The position numbers and the translations under genes were made by a program. DNA of 21,652 nt from positions 1 to 21,652 of the forward strand of contig DLKG01000073.1 in assembly GCA_002490315.1 (NCBI GenBank), in the 5' to 3' direction. Within the stretch, counting starts at the first letter, position 1. The number at the start of each line of letters is the position of its first letter. Source of the DNA: Prevotella sp. UBA7594 (GTDB lineage Bacteria; Bacteroidota; Bacteroidia; Bacteroidales; Bacteroidaceae). Below, one piece after another: positions 8,601 through 16,757 of the stretch. The notes beneath the pieces are model-generated. The model saw only the letters and a list, made by a program, of their open reading frames with translations, was not told the DNA's origin and ran no database searches.

Positions 8601-10361
8601 CGGCTCGGGGATGTAGGAGAGATAGACGCCAGCCGTGTCGCTTTGGAACTTCACGTCGAGGCGGAACTTCTCCTTCTCCACAGAGGAGGCGAGATAGTAG
8701 ACGTTCTTCATCATGAGTCCCCAGTTGCCCTGTCGCGGGTTGTTGCTCGTGTTCTTGAGCGACTTCACGAAGAGCGCCTTGCTCGTGTCGGTGACGTCAC
8801 CCGCGAACTCGCCCACCTGATAGGTCACGCCGCCGTAGGTGTACTCATAAGCCACGGCGAGCACCTGGTCGGTCTGCAGCGATGTCTTCAGCGAGACATA
8901 TCCGAGCGCCGTGTTGACGGTGTACTCCGAGGAGTTGAGCAGGCGCGCGCGCTCCAGTTTCTCATAATCGCTGCCCCCGACGAAGCCTGGAATGCCGTCG
9001 AGAACGGTGGACGTCTGGTCGATGTTGCGCGCGTCGGCGTACTGCGTTGTCATGGCAGCATACTCCGAGTTGGCGGCGTTGGCAGGCACGGGCTGTCCCG
9101 TCACGCCCCAGTTGGCGTTGGACACGCGAGTGTTCTCGCCCAAATCGGTGAGGGCGATGATGTTACGGGTGTTGGAAGTGGTGCCCGACTTGTTGGTGAC
9201 CCATATCTCAACGCGGTTGATGGTGATGCCCGACGTGAGGTTGGGCAGCGAGCGCATCCAATCATCGTAGCGGTCGTGGAAGTACTGTGCGAGGAAGAAG
9301 TGGCGGTTGTCCTCATAGTTGGCGGCGTCAATCTCGAAGGGCGTGAACTGCTTTCCGCCTTTCGACGACACCGATTTCGACGTTGACTTCTTTTGCGAGG
9401 CAACGAGTTGCAGCTTGAGTTTTCCAAACTGCAGATCCGTGCGCAATCCGAAGAGCGACGACGCCCCCTTCACGAGTGACGAGTTGGAGGGAAACGACAC
9501 GTTGCCTGCCTCTATTAGCTTCACGATCTCATCCTCCTTGCCGTCGTACTTGAGTTTCATGTTCTGTGCGTCGAAGTCGAAGGTAGCGTCGGTGTTGTAG
9601 TTGAGGTTCATGTTGACCTTGTCGCCCACGCGTCCGTTCATGCTGACGTTGATTTTCTCGTCAAAGTCCATGGTGGTGGTCTTGCGGTTGCGTATCGGGA
9701 GCGAGGGGTTGTCGATGTTCTTCATCGTCGCACCGAACTTCAGTTCGGCTGTTCCCTGCGTCTTAATGCGCACGCCGCCAGGACCGAAGATTTTCTCCGC
9801 CGGTCCGAGGTCGAAGTGCATGTCCGTGAAGTCGAACTTCTCCTTGCCTTTCGCCTGGTAAATCTCGTCGTTTTTCTTGCGGAAGAACTGGTTCATCAGC
9901 CGTCGTTCGCTCCACTTGCGGTACTCGTCATAGGTCATCATCACCGGAGCTGCGATGTAGGAGTCGGAGATTTTCGATCCGATGACGTAGCGGTCGAGCG
10001 AGTCGTTGTAGACAACGTCCTGCTTCAGATTGTCGGGGCGCTTGAGGTCGGCAGCCCCCTGGTCGAGGTCTTCAAGCGTTATGGGCAATGTGCGTTGTAT
10101 CTTCCAGCGTGTGTGGAGCAGCGAGTCGGGGATGGAGTCCTCATTGTCGAGCTTCGGCTGCGCCTTTATGGCGAGAGTGTCGGCAGGCGCCTGACTTTGG
10201 TAGGACAGCGTCGGCGCCGCGCCCATGAAGCGCAGGAGCGGCATGGCAAGGGCACACGTTGCCACTGTCGCCATGACGAGCACGGCGACAAGCGTACGTC
10301 CGCAAAGCACACGCGAGAAGGTCTTCCGGATTTTGTCGAGTATTTCTATTTGGAATTTCAA
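2622..10361 (-). CDS. sprA: SprA/Sov, type IX secretion outer-membrane translocon
   Basis: The 2579-residue protein is the giant SprA (Sov in Porphyromonas), known as the 36-strand beta-barrel that forms the protein-conducting channel of the type IX secretion system. Family members are about 2400-2500 residues, so this one is complete and slightly long. A hydrophobic segment at about 19-45 serves as signal/export sequence. Family-typical parts are the strand-rich region 205-345, INRVEIWVTNKSG near 380, the block containing IEYIEFWMLDPF near 1010, and VNELRLKEFNNSGGW near 1527. Alternating strands continue to the terminal LSLKFSLTR. A lysine/alanine/glutamate-rich low-complexity stretch lies at about 1920-1990. 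The start is a TTG: an in-frame stop lies 21 bases upstream and the first in-frame ATG would remove part of the signal. It sits 78 bases after ruvA, a neighbour also seen in other Bacteroidetes, and may be co-transcribed with it. Confidence 0.96.
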   Translation of the reverse strand: MKFQIEILDKIRKTFSRVLCGRTLVAVLVMATVATCALAMPLLRFMGAAPTLSYQSQAPADTLAIKAQPKLDNEDSIPDSLLHTRWKIQRTLPITLEDLDQGAADLKRPDNLKQDVVYNDSLDRYVIGSKISDSYIAAPVMMTYDEYRKWSERRLMNQFFRKKNDEIYQAKGKEKFDFTDMHFDLGPAEKIFGPGGVRIKTQGTAELKFGATMKNIDNPSLPIRNRKTTTMDFDEKINVSMNGRVGDKVNMNLNYNTDATFDFDAQNMKLKYDGKEDEIVKLIEAGNVSFPSNSSLVKGASSLFGLRTDLQFGKLKLQLVASQKKSTSKSVSSKGGKQFTPFEIDAANYEDNRHFFLAQYFHDRYDDWMRSLPNLTSGITINRVEIWVTNKSGTTSNTRNIIALTDLGENTRVSNANWGVTGQPVPANAANSEYAAMTTQYADARNIDQTSTVLDGIPGFVGGSDYEKLERARLLNSSEYTVNTALGYVSLKTSLQTDQVLAVAYEYTYGGVTYQVGEFAGDVTDTSKALFVKSLKNTSNNPRQGNWGLMMKNVYYLASSVEKEKFRLDVKFQSDTAGVYLSYIPEPQVKNQTIIKLLGADRLDNNNKAHSNGYFDYVEGYTVSNGRVFFPVAEPFGKYMYSYLVQHGVAADKAEKYAFTELYDSTKTVAKQIAEKDKYLLQGQFRGTSANVISLGAYNIPQGSVVVTAGGMTLAEGTDYSVDYSGGEVTIINQSIIDAGTSVNVSLESNTDYAQERKTMFGLNWEYDFSKNFQLSGTLQHLSEQALTNKVNMGSEPLNNTIWGLNINWKKESQWLTNMLDKLPLLHLTQPSSISFTGEFAQLIAGQSHGTQDNASYIDDFENTKNTIDVSTPTSWIISSVPSMFPESSDKTSLRSGFNRSRMAWYTIDPLFTRRSSSLTPSHIKSDLDQLSNWYVREIYVNELFPNRDQSAYNGSTSTLSVLNLAYYPNERGPYNFNPDLNQDGTLNNPQQHWGGMMRKLDTNDFETANIEYIEFWMLDPFIYTREQGNASDYGGDFYINLGEMSEDILRDGKKFYESGMPVDGSQSFTTTQWGKIPNQATVTYAFATSKGSRALQDVGFNGLNDEEEQKWEGYQDFLREVQGKVSPAVWDSIWADPAGDDYHYFRGSDFDNMQAPILRRYKYINNPQGNSPDNDSRTEGYDTSYKSTPDVEDINQDYTLNEYEKYFQYHVSIRPEDLEIGRNYIVDKRSDTKKLRNNQTETVNWYQFRIPLTEFEQRVGSITDFTSVRFMRMFLTGFKHPIVLRFGTFDLVRGEWRVYEQNLDNSSSTSGRIAVSAVNIEENADKQPVNYVLPPGIQRGQDPTQPQLVENNEQALAMTINTLGTGESKAVYKNTSLDLRQYKHLQMFVHANAFQPNTTSLEDGQMAVFIRLGSDYKSNFYEYEIPLSLTAPGVYDRYTATDARAVWPEENMLDIALSKFTSLKKERNKAKALGQASYNRLFSAYDSDKPKNRISVMGNPTLGEVKTVVIGVRNNAGEVKSGEVWVNELRLKEFNNSGGWAAQGNLNLQLSDLGTVNVQGRYTSAGFGGLEEGVSERSTDNYSNYSVTTNVELGKFFPDKAKVSAPLYFSVTKEKTSPKYNPLDTDMELKDALDATGSKHERDSLESIAVTKVTQTNFSLSNVRVGIQNKRHPMPYDPANFSLSYSHSHSYSSGETTVYEKEDNWRGAFSYAWAPVYKAWEPFKKIKSRSKWWDFPKKFGLNWLPQNVGFNTEITRNYYELQERDMESTENQKLPLTFSSQFLWNREFNLRWDLTKNLHMNFQSATNAEIEEPYTPVNKDLYPDSYSAWKDSIWTSIKHMGTPLKYNQSFQASYKLPLNLIPVFDWITSDASYNATYNWQRGTDLEDGTSLGNTIANNRQININGQFNMEKLYNHIPFLKKTNDRFKKDNSAANRRKAEEAKKKKAEEKKKAQKLKEEAAKNKEADGKNVEGKDADGKNVAGRPIKGKNRPLLNNDARLRGVLPKNKKAFEKEVTLMPDTVIKLNHGKHSKRIIVSARTENGKTFNLKYKRVDDNNIRILNKVDSAMKIKVSVIAKEPIEEQKWYRAAQSVARVLMMVRNISVSYRNQYAMSIPGFKPMVGNIFGQRSGSGAMSPGLDFAFGFVGDSYLEKARRNDWLLVSDSLATPATTNKTEDLQLKATLEPVRNLKIDLTASRTMTTARSVQYMYEGNPTTQSGSFTMTTLSLRSAFEGSGNANNGYHSASFERFCNSLESFRQRVEALYANAVYPRGSQMAGKPFDAANGGVNKYSSDVMVPAFLAAYTSMGGKQLSIFPSLSRLLPNWTIKYSGLQKLPWFRDVFKSVNINHSYKSVYAVGSYSSYSTFMEYMGGLGFITDATSGMPVPNSMYNVSTVSINESFSPLLGIDVTLNNNLTVKAEYRSTRVLSLSMTSVQINESSSHDWVIGAGYTLNNFKLFGGGGNKHRQVKSKKGSANDNKNNRSSMSGGRNGGVNNDLKLRLDLSLRKQASISRDIASMTSSANSGNTAFKLSFSADYTLSRLLTMSFYYDRQTNTPLLSSSSYPTTTQDFGLSLKFSLTR

Positions 10362-10439
10362 ACTAAAGTCTTTTTTACATTATTGCAATGTCAACGCCTC
10401 ACGGCATCCATTGCATGTATTGTACAAGAGGACATATTT

Positions 10440-11054
10440 TTACTTTATCTGCTTGAGTGCGAGTTTCACGACCTGCTCCACGGGCAGCGAGGCATCGTCC
10501 GTGAGAATGGCTGTGACAACCTTCGCCGTAGGAGCCGGCGAGAAGCCGAGCATGGTCAAGGCAGCCACTGCCTCGTCGCGCACGTCTACCGGGATGGTAC
10601 TGTTGGCAGACGTGCCGGCAGGGAGTTCCTGTGCAATGCCGAGCGACATTATCTTGTCCTTGAGGTCGACGATGATGCGCTGCGCAGTCTTCAGTCCGAT
10701 GCCCTTCACGCCCTTGAGAAGGCGCTCGTTGCCGGAGGAGATGGCTCCGCAAAGCTCCGAGGGCGACGCCGAGGAGAGTATCATGCGTGCCGTGTTGGCA
10801 CCTACGCCAGAGACTGTGATGAGCAAGCGATAGAGCTCGCGCTCCTGCTTGGAGGCGAAACCGAAGAACGTGTAGCTGTCGTCGCGACCGCCCGTCACGA
10901 GCGACTCATGCACGTAGAGCTTCACTTCCTTCTTGCCCTGTACTGCCTCGTAAGTGTTGAGGGATATGTTCATTGCGTAACCCACGCCGTAGGCTTCAAC
11001 GACCGCCTGCGCGGGCGTGAGTTCGGCGAGTTCGCCTTTTATGTAGTCTATCAT
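10440..11054 (-). CDS. ruvA: Holliday junction branch migration protein RuvA
   Basis: The 204-residue product matches RuvA in length (E. coli 203). RuvA tetramers bind Holliday junctions and load the RuvB helicase motor during recombinational repair. The N-terminal OB-fold domain begins [12 protein letters not shown]. Two helix-hairpin-helix motifs follow: [13 protein letters not shown] near residue 80 and [14 protein letters not shown] near 115. The last 50 residues form domain III, which contacts RuvB. The frame remains open upstream of residue 1, but that part includes the typA terminator and does not resemble RuvA, so I start at 11054. No strong promoter is visible; TATAGTGC near 11070 is at best a weak -7 box. 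Confidence 0.97.
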   Translation of the reverse strand: MIDYIKGELAELTPAQAVVEAYGVGYAMNISLNTYEAVQGKKEVKLYVHESLVTGGRDDSYTFFGFASKQERELYRLLITVSGVGANTARMILSSASPSELCGAISSGNERLLKGVKGIGLKTAQRIIVDLKDKIMSLGIAQELPAGTSANSTIPVDVRDEAVAALTMLGFSPAPTAKVVTAILTDDASLPVEQVVKLALKQIK

Positions 11055-11149
11055 TGGTAATTTTAAATTTGCACTATAAAACAATAACGCCGCAACTGCC
11101 GTTTTATTGTGCGTGACGACGGGATTTTTACCTTCATGGCTTGAACAGG

Positions 11150-11191
11150 AAAAAAACGGCATCCGTCCTTTATGCGAGAAACGGATGCCGT
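11150..11191 (-). terminator. intrinsic terminator of typA
   Basis: A perfect 11-bp stem (11156-11166 with 11181-11191, loop 14) is followed on the minus strand by seven T. It lies 30 bases beyond the typA stop codon and separates typA from ruvA. Confidence 0.92.
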
Positions 11192-11220
11192 AGAAATTGT
11201 TTTTATTATTAAAAGCAAAA

Positions 11221-13023
11221 TTAGTCTTTGTTGCTGCGCTTGCGCTCAAGATGGTCGAGGATGGTCTTGCGCATACGGATGCTCTTCGGCGTCACCTCAA
11301 CGAGCTCATCGCCCTTGATGTACTCAAGACACTCCTCAAGACTCATCACGGTCTTCGGTATTACGCGTGCCTTCTCGTCGGAGCCGCTGGCGCGGACGTT
11401 GGTGAGCTGCTTTGCCTTCGTCACGTTGATGACGAGGTCGTTGTCGTGAACGTGCTCGCCAACCACCTGTCCTGCGTACACTTCCTCACCCGGATCGATG
11501 AAGAACTTACCGCGATCCTGCAGCTTGTCGATAGAGTAAGCGTAGGCGGTGCCAGTCTCCATGGCAATCATCGAGCCGTTGAGGCGGCGCGTAATCTCAC
11601 CCTTGAACGGCTGATACTCCTTGAAGCGGTGTGCCATGATGGCCTCGCCCTGGCTTGCCGTGAGCACGTTGGTGCGGAGTCCGATGATGCCTCGCGACGG
11701 GATGTCAAACTCTATGTCGACACGGTCGCCCATGGTCTGCATGGACGTCATCTCTCCCTTGCGGCGCGTCACCATATCAATCATCTTGCTTGAGAACTCC
11801 TCGGGCACGTTGATGGTGAGTTCCTCGATAGGCTCACACTTCTGTCCGTCGATTTCCTTATAGATTACCTGCGGCTGACCAACCTGAAGTTCGTAGCCCT
11901 CGCGACGCATAGTCTCGATGAGCACGGAGAGATGGAGCACGCCGCGTCCGCTGACAATCCACTTGTCGGTGGTGTCTTCGAAGGGACGCACGCGGAGAGC
12001 GAGGTTCTTCTCAAGCTCCTTCTGCAGGCGGTCGTTGATGTGGCGTGACGTCACGTACTTGCCTTCCTTGCCGAAGAAAGGAGAGTCATTGATAGTGAAG
12101 AGCATACTCATGGTAGGCTCGTCGATAGCGATAGGAGGCAGCGGTTCCGGATTCTCGAAGTCGCAGATGGTGTCGCCAATCTCGAAGCGCTCCAAGCCCA
12201 CGATGGCGCAGATGTCGCCGGAGTGAACCTCCTCCACCTTCTTCTGACCCATACCCTCAAAGACATGTATTTCCTTAATCTTCGTCTTCTCCTGCGTGCC
12301 GTCGCGGTGGGCGATGGTTACGTTCATGCCTTCCTTCAGCGTGCCGCGGTGGATGCGTCCCACAGCGATACGTCCGGTGTAGCTTGAATAGTCGAGCGAA
12401 GTGATAAGGAGCTGCGGTGTACCCTCGAGTACTTTCGGAGCCGGGATTACCTCCACAATCTTGTCGAGCAGATAGTCGATGTTGTCGGTCGGCTTGTTGT
12501 AGTCCTCAGCCATCCAGCCGTTCTTGGCTGAACCGTAGACAACGGGGAAGTCGAGCTGATCCTCCGTAGCATTGAGCGAGAACATGAGGTCGAACACCAT
12601 CTCGTACACCTCTTCCGGGCGACAGTTGGGTTTGTCAACCTTGTTGACGACAACGATTGGCTTCAAGCCAATCTGCAAAGCCTTCTGGAGCACGAAGCGC
12701 GTCTGTGGCATCGGGCCCTCAAAGGCGTCAACGAGCAGAATACATCCGTCTGCCATGTTGAGCACACGCTCCACCTCGCCGCCGAAGTCGGAGTGTCCCG
12801 GGGTGTCTATAATATTGATTTTAGTACCTTTCCAGTTGATTGACACGTTTTTGGAAAGGATCGTTATTCCACGTTCGCGTTCCAAGTCGTTGGAGTCCAA
12901 CACCTGGCCGCTGTTATCCTGGCCGTCACGGAACAGCTTGCCTGCCAACATCATCTTGTCGACAAGAGTGGTCTTGCCGTGGTCGACATGGGCGATAATC
13001 GCAATGTTTCTAATGTCTTGCAT
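11221..13023 (-). CDS. typA: translational GTPase TypA/BipA
   Basis: The 600-residue protein is TypA/BipA, a ribosome-associated GTPase of the EF-G superfamily that assists ribosome assembly and stress or cold adaptation; family members are about 600-615 residues. All G motifs are visible: AHVDHGKTT (residues 11-19), ERGITI (near 49), DTPGH (near 73), NKVDKP (near 127) and GSAKNGW (near 165). The beta-barrel domain II, two alpha/beta domains and a TypA-specific C-terminal domain follow; the last includes [18 protein letters not shown], and the protein ends in a basic tail. It has two candidate overlapping promoters immediately upstream and a strong terminator, so it is likely a single-gene unit. 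Confidence 0.98.
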   Translation of the reverse strand: MQDIRNIAIIAHVDHGKTTLVDKMMLAGKLFRDGQDNSGQVLDSNDLERERGITILSKNVSINWKGTKINIIDTPGHSDFGGEVERVLNMADGCILLVDAFEGPMPQTRFVLQKALQIGLKPIVVVNKVDKPNCRPEEVYEMVFDLMFSLNATEDQLDFPVVYGSAKNGWMAEDYNKPTDNIDYLLDKIVEVIPAPKVLEGTPQLLITSLDYSSYTGRIAVGRIHRGTLKEGMNVTIAHRDGTQEKTKIKEIHVFEGMGQKKVEEVHSGDICAIVGLERFEIGDTICDFENPEPLPPIAIDEPTMSMLFTINDSPFFGKEGKYVTSRHINDRLQKELEKNLALRVRPFEDTTDKWIVSGRGVLHLSVLIETMRREGYELQVGQPQVIYKEIDGQKCEPIEELTINVPEEFSSKMIDMVTRRKGEMTSMQTMGDRVDIEFDIPSRGIIGLRTNVLTASQGEAIMAHRFKEYQPFKGEITRRLNGSMIAMETGTAYAYSIDKLQDRGKFFIDPGEEVYAGQVVGEHVHDNDLVINVTKAKQLTNVRASGSDEKARVIPKTVMSLEECLEYIKGDELVEVTPKSIRMRKTILDHLERKRSNKD

Positions 13024-13034
13024 TCTTTGTATAC

Positions 13035-13085
13035 CTTAAAAAAACTTTTTGCAAAGTTAACTTAAAAAAACTTTTTGCAAAGTTA
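13035..13085 (-). promoter_or_regulatory. tandemly duplicated promoter of typA
   Basis: Two near-perfect copies of a 26-bp unit (13035-13060, 13061-13085) each carry TAACTTTGC on the minus strand, an exact TAnnTTTG -7 box (13052-13059 and 13078-13085). The TTTG of the upstream copy lies 18 bases before the downstream -7 box, so it could double as its -33 element. The ATG is about 30 bases from the proximal box. Confidence 0.65.
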
Positions 13086-13110
13086 CGATTTTTTTTTCTT
13101 TTACATACGC

Positions 13111-13147
13111 AAAGGTCCCGAAATTTCGCTATGGAAATTTCGGGACC
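13111..13147 (-). terminator. hairpin after rpsO, probable terminator
   Basis: A perfect 14-bp stem (13114-13127 with 13134-13147, loop 6) lies 35 bases after the rpsO stop. The T-run following it on the minus strand is only three bases, so termination may be incomplete or the hairpin may mainly protect the mRNA end. Confidence 0.65.
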
Positions 13148-13181
13148 CTGTGTTGCCTTAAGCTTTTGTGCCTTAGCGCGA

Positions 13182-13451
13182 TTACTTACGGAGGCCGAGA
13201 GCCTTGATGATTGCACGGTAGCGATTGATGTCGCGGTCGTACAGATAGTTGAGCAATGCGCGGCGCTTTCCTACCAGCTGTGTCAGAGAACGTGCGGTAG
13301 TATAATCTTTACGGTTCTTCTTAAGATGTTCCGTCAAATGGGAAATACGGTATGAGAACAATGCTATCTGGCTCTCAGCAGAACCAGTATCAGTGTTAGA
13401 CTTTCCGTACTGTCCAAAGATCTCTTGTTTTTTAGCCTGATCTAAATACAT
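13182..13451 (-). CDS. rpsO: 30S ribosomal protein S15
   Basis: The 89-residue product is full-length S15, which binds 16S rRNA helices 20-22 early in assembly of the small-subunit platform. Recognisable parts are TGSAESQIALFSYRI (about 22-36), HLKKNRKDYTTARSL (about 42-56), GKRRALLNYL (about 61-70) and a terminal IKALGLRK. The start at 13451 (MYLDQAKKQEI) suits Bacteroidetes S15. A -7 box lies about 45 bases upstream and a strong hairpin downstream, so it appears monocistronic. No pnp gene, its frequent neighbour in other bacteria, is present here. Confidence 0.98.
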   Translation of the reverse strand: MYLDQAKKQEIFGQYGKSNTDTGSAESQIALFSYRISHLTEHLKKNRKDYTTARSLTQLVGKRRALLNYLYDRDINRYRAIIKALGLRK

Positions 13452-13496
13452 AGAACTTTTTGTGAATTAAAATTGTTATATTGCAAAATGCGGATG

Positions 13497-13504
13497 CAAA
13501 GGTA
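13497..13504 (-). promoter_or_regulatory. candidate -7 box of rpsO
   Basis: TACCTTTG followed by C on the minus strand matches TAnnTTTG exactly, with a leader of about 40 bases to the ATG. No clear TTTG is found 18-21 bases upstream. The box is part of an imperfect inverted repeat (about 13496-13534). Confidence 0.5.
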
Positions 13505-13584
13505 CGACTTTTTATTGGTTTTCGTACTTTTTGCACCCGCATTAAGCTATTTATTAACTATTTTTTGCAGTTTAACCTGTCAAT

Positions 13585-16500
13585 TTACTTCACTACTACC
13601 TTCTTGCCATTCTGGATGAAGATGCCCTTGCCAAGGTTCTTGAGGCTGTTGCCTACGCGCTGTCCGTTGAGGTTGTAGACGGGAGCGTTGCTCTCTGCAG
13701 CCTCTGCCTGGATGCCATTTACGCCTGCCTCTACGTCGCCGATGTAAGCAACGTTGGAGAGCTGGGACTCGCCGTTGGCATAGACTGTGATGACGTAGTA
13801 CTTGTGGTTGCCTGCGCCGAAGCCGTTGTCGGCAGCAGCGTTCTCGTCACTCCATGTCGTTGTCTTGGCGTCGAGCTTCTGTGCGAGCACACCGTCGCGA
13901 TAGACGTTGTAGCCCATTACGCGCAAGCCACCTGCCTGATAGGTAACGTCGTCAACGCAGAGACGGTTGGGCTCATAGCCATACGAAGACAAGGAGCCTG
14001 TGCTTGTGTGCACGATGGCGAAGTACTTTGCACCCTCCGGGAGAGGAATGTTGAAGCATGTCCAGTTGTAGGTAGCCTCATAGGAGTCCTTGTTGATCTT
14101 GAAGAATGAGCTGGCGTTGGTGTCATCCTCTGAATAGTAGACGTCGAATGTCTCCGGACCTGCGTTAGGAGTAGAAGAGCCCTGGGTTACGTCGTCGTTA
14201 GGAGCGTTCACCCAGAAGGAAACTGTCTGTGCGTCGCCGGAGAGCTCAGGCGAGATAATCCAGTCATCGGTCGGGGTTGCGGTGTCGATAGTAGTTCCTG
14301 TAGAGAGCATCGACTGCTTGCCTGAGTGAGGTGCGAAGCGTGTCGTGAAGGCGTCGAGGTATTCCTCTGCGAGACCAGAAACCTTCCACGGGTTGAAGAC
14401 GATGTAGGAGAGAGCCTCGCCCTGATGCGGATACTCGATGCCGCCGAAGAGATTTGTCTTCGCCTTGTCGCCATCGTAGAGAGTCCAGTCGCCAACGCGA
14501 CTTACAGACCACGGAGAGTAGCTCTCGAAGTCCTCAAGTACCCATGAGCCGTCAGCCTTCATAGCCGACCATGTGAGCACGCCCTTGTCGCCTTCTCTTA
14601 CAGCCTTGAGGTCGCGGATGGCGGGCAGGCAAGAGGAAACTACCTCCACTACGCCCTCGCTTGTGGTGTTGTTCTCTGCGAAGGCATCAGCCTCCCACTC
14701 CACTTCGCCCTGTACGGAGAAGCTCTTTACGCCGAGTTTCGGAGTGAATGCAAACTCGTAAGACTGTGTTTCGTTCGGCTCGATGTCCTCGCCGTCCTCT
14801 GTATCGTAAAGCTCGCCGTCTACGTAAAGATTTACCTTGTAGCCGCTGGCCTTCTTCGTGCCGAGGTTGTTGACATTGATGTTGACAGCAGCCACCTTGC
14901 CGTTCTGCACGTGGGCAGGAGCGTCAAGCTCGGCAGCGAGATTGTTCTCCACAGCGTCGAAGATCTTGATGTTGTCGATGTAGATGCTGGTTGCCTTGCC
15001 CTCAGCATAGAAGTAAGGACGGATGTAGCCGTTCTCTATGCCAGCCGTGTTGTAGTCGGAGAGGTCGAAAGCAGCCGAGCGCCAGCCCATTGTGCCGTCG
15101 AGCGTGCTGTAGTCGATAGTGCCTACGGTGTGCTCGCCCTGTCCATTGCGGTTGACAACCACTGTTATCTTGCCGTCGCTACCCGGATAGGCGTAGTACC
15201 AGAATACAATCTGCGGATTGGCAGCCTTGGAGATGTCCACCTTCGGGCCCTGGATGCAGGCACGCTCCTTGTCGGTAGACGGGTCGAAGCAGAGCGAACC
15301 GCCGTCGCCGTCCTGCACGAGGTCGTCCTTCAAGCCGAAGTTGCCGGGCTGTGTCGGGTCGATGAGCCACGGACCCTTGCTCAATCCCTTAGAGGCAAAC
15401 GACTCATAGTAAGGTATGCTGTGGGCAGCACCCATAACGAAGGATGCACGGGCGTAGTCGCTGACGGTTGCCGTGTCGGCTGTCTCGCTGTTGGTGTAGG
15501 TGCAGAAGGCGTATGTCGTCGAACCCTGCGAGCCGGTGTAGTTGATGCCGGAGAGCGTGTAGTTAGGGCTCTGGAGTCCCTGTGCCACATCTCTCAGATA
15601 GCCGTAGTAGAGGCTATAGATGCAGTAGTCAACCGATGACACGTCAACATATCCGCCATGAGCGCCACTGTTCTCCGTCACGGGATCCCAGGAAACGCTC
15701 ACCGTACCGTCGAGGTTGTCGTAGAACTTAATGTTCTGCGGGGGCAACGGTTTGTCCACTCCGACGTACACCGTCTTTGCCACCTCGTCGCTGCGGAGGT
15801 CGTTGGCTGTAGTAACAACGCTATAGGTGTGCTCACCTGTCACCACTGTCTCGTCGTTCCATGTAATCTTCTGTCCGGGAGTTGGATTATCGTAGGTCTT
15901 TGCGGCATCAGGAGTGTTGTCGCGATAGATCTGAACCTTGCTGATTTTGCTCAGCTCTGTGCCGGCATAGTCGGTTGTAGGCACGGTGAAGGAAACCTTC
16001 GACGAAACGGCACCCTTGGCGCCCACCTCAACAGTGAGGTCTTTTACTGCAGCCGGGCGCACTGCTTCCGACTCTTCCTCGTAGACGCGCACGGGAAGGA
16101 GAAGGAGATAAGCGCGGTTCTTGCTGGTGCAATGGAACGCAACGCGGTAGCTGCCCGTTGTCGGGGCGATAAACTCGGCGTTGACAGGCGTGGCGCTAAC
16201 CATGCCGTAAGTGGCTGTTACGTCCACGTTGGCGTTAACGACGCTGTAAGCCGTAGGGTCGTCGCCTGTGCCTACAGCCACAGCCACTCGCTGTGCACCG
16301 CCACTTGCCTTATAGGCACCGGTCTCAATCTTGTAGGTCTTGCCTGCCGTGAAGGAGAGGTAGGGGCTGACGAGCCAGTCGTCGGCGTCCTGCTTCTGGC
16401 TGACGCCTATGTAGCTGATGAAGTTGCCAGGCAGATCGCTGCTGAAGCCCCATGTGATGCCGTCGTTGTTCTTGTCCTCCACAGTCCATTCGTTGGTGGA

Positions 16501-16644
16501 GATGACGGTACGGTCGTTCCATAGACACGAATAAGGCATTGTGTACGGACCGCCCGTTGATGGGGTCTGAGCACTCGCTGCCGACGGCAACAGAGCTGCT
16601 GCTGCCATCATGGCACTAAAGAGTGTGGTAAGTTTTTTTCCCAT
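13585..16644 (-). CDS. secreted multidomain adhesin-like protein with choice-of-anchor J-type domains
   Basis: The 1019-residue product begins with a signal peptide (MGKKLTTLFSAMMAAAALLPSAASAQ). Domains that can be made out: a jelly-roll domain at about 35-190 (DDWLVSPYL), fibronectin-III-like modules at about 200-405 (VSWDPV), a second jelly-roll at about 410-560 (YIDNIKIFD), a CARDB-like segment at about 570-670, and a cleaved-adhesin/choice-of-anchor-J domain at about 700-900 (DDWIISPEL, CVDDVTYQ). The end (YNLNGQRV...GIFIQNGKKVVVK) is the short Bacteroidales C-terminal motif. Such proteins are exported and commonly bind surfaces or carbohydrates; no enzyme motif is seen. The open frame runs 29 codons further upstream, but the signal peptide fixes the start at 16644. 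It follows another secreted protein by 113 bases; no own promoter was recognised, so partial readthrough is possible. Confidence 0.85.
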   Translation of the reverse strand: MGKKLTTLFSAMMAAAALLPSAASAQTPSTGGPYTMPYSCLWNDRTVISTNEWTVEDKNNDGITWGFSSDLPGNFISYIGVSQKQDADDWLVSPYLSFTAGKTYKIETGAYKASGGAQRVAVAVGTGDDPTAYSVVNANVDVTATYGMVSATPVNAEFIAPTTGSYRVAFHCTSKNRAYLLLLPVRVYEEESEAVRPAAVKDLTVEVGAKGAVSSKVSFTVPTTDYAGTELSKISKVQIYRDNTPDAAKTYDNPTPGQKITWNDETVVTGEHTYSVVTTANDLRSDEVAKTVYVGVDKPLPPQNIKFYDNLDGTVSVSWDPVTENSGAHGGYVDVSSVDYCIYSLYYGYLRDVAQGLQSPNYTLSGINYTGSQGSTTYAFCTYTNSETADTATVSDYARASFVMGAAHSIPYYESFASKGLSKGPWLIDPTQPGNFGLKDDLVQDGDGGSLCFDPSTDKERACIQGPKVDISKAANPQIVFWYYAYPGSDGKITVVVNRNGQGEHTVGTIDYSTLDGTMGWRSAAFDLSDYNTAGIENGYIRPYFYAEGKATSIYIDNIKIFDAVENNLAAELDAPAHVQNGKVAAVNINVNNLGTKKASGYKVNLYVDGELYDTEDGEDIEPNETQSYEFAFTPKLGVKSFSVQGEVEWEADAFAENNTTSEGVVEVVSSCLPAIRDLKAVREGDKGVLTWSAMKADGSWVLEDFESYSPWSVSRVGDWTLYDGDKAKTNLFGGIEYPHQGEALSYIVFNPWKVSGLAEEYLDAFTTRFAPHSGKQSMLSTGTTIDTATPTDDWIISPELSGDAQTVSFWVNAPNDDVTQGSSTPNAGPETFDVYYSEDDTNASSFFKINKDSYEATYNWTCFNIPLPEGAKYFAIVHTSTGSLSSYGYEPNRLCVDDVTYQAGGLRVMGYNVYRDGVLAQKLDAKTTTWSDENAAADNGFGAGNHKYYVITVYANGESQLSNVAYIGDVEAGVNGIQAEAAESNAPVYNLNGQRVGNSLKNLGKGIFIQNGKKVVVK

Positions 16645-16714
16645 AATTGATGTTTTGTTATAGCTTTTTGTTCTTTTACTTTTATTTCTCTCTAATTGTT
16701 CTATATAATATAAT

Positions 16715-16750
16715 AAGGTGGCGGCGGCCAAGTACGACCGCCGCTACCTT
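16715..16750 (-). terminator. GC-rich hairpin after the 569-residue secreted protein
   Basis: The 13-bp arms (16715-16727 with 16738-16750, one mismatch, loop 10) form a strong stem nine bases past the stop codon. The minus-strand tail is ATTATATTATA rather than a pure T-run, so it may attenuate rather than stop transcription into the next gene. Confidence 0.65.
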
Positions 16751-16757
16751 GCATACA

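Noticed and set aside
8160..9386. Long plus-strand open frames antisense to sprA (also around 9816-11060 and 5292-5975)
   Set aside because: They mirror the codon pattern of sprA and ruvA, encode low-complexity R/V/H-rich proteins and cross gene boundaries; these are antisense shadows.
11205..11224. TAATTTTGC on the minus strand at the typA stop as a ruvA promoter
   Set aside because: The nearest TTG upstream is 23 bases away, and a strong terminator lies between this box and ruvA, so it is unlikely to serve ruvA.
11055..11249. N-terminal extension of ruvA to 11249
   Set aside because: The extra 65 residues would run through the typA terminator and overlap the typA end; RuvA homology begins at MIDYIKG.
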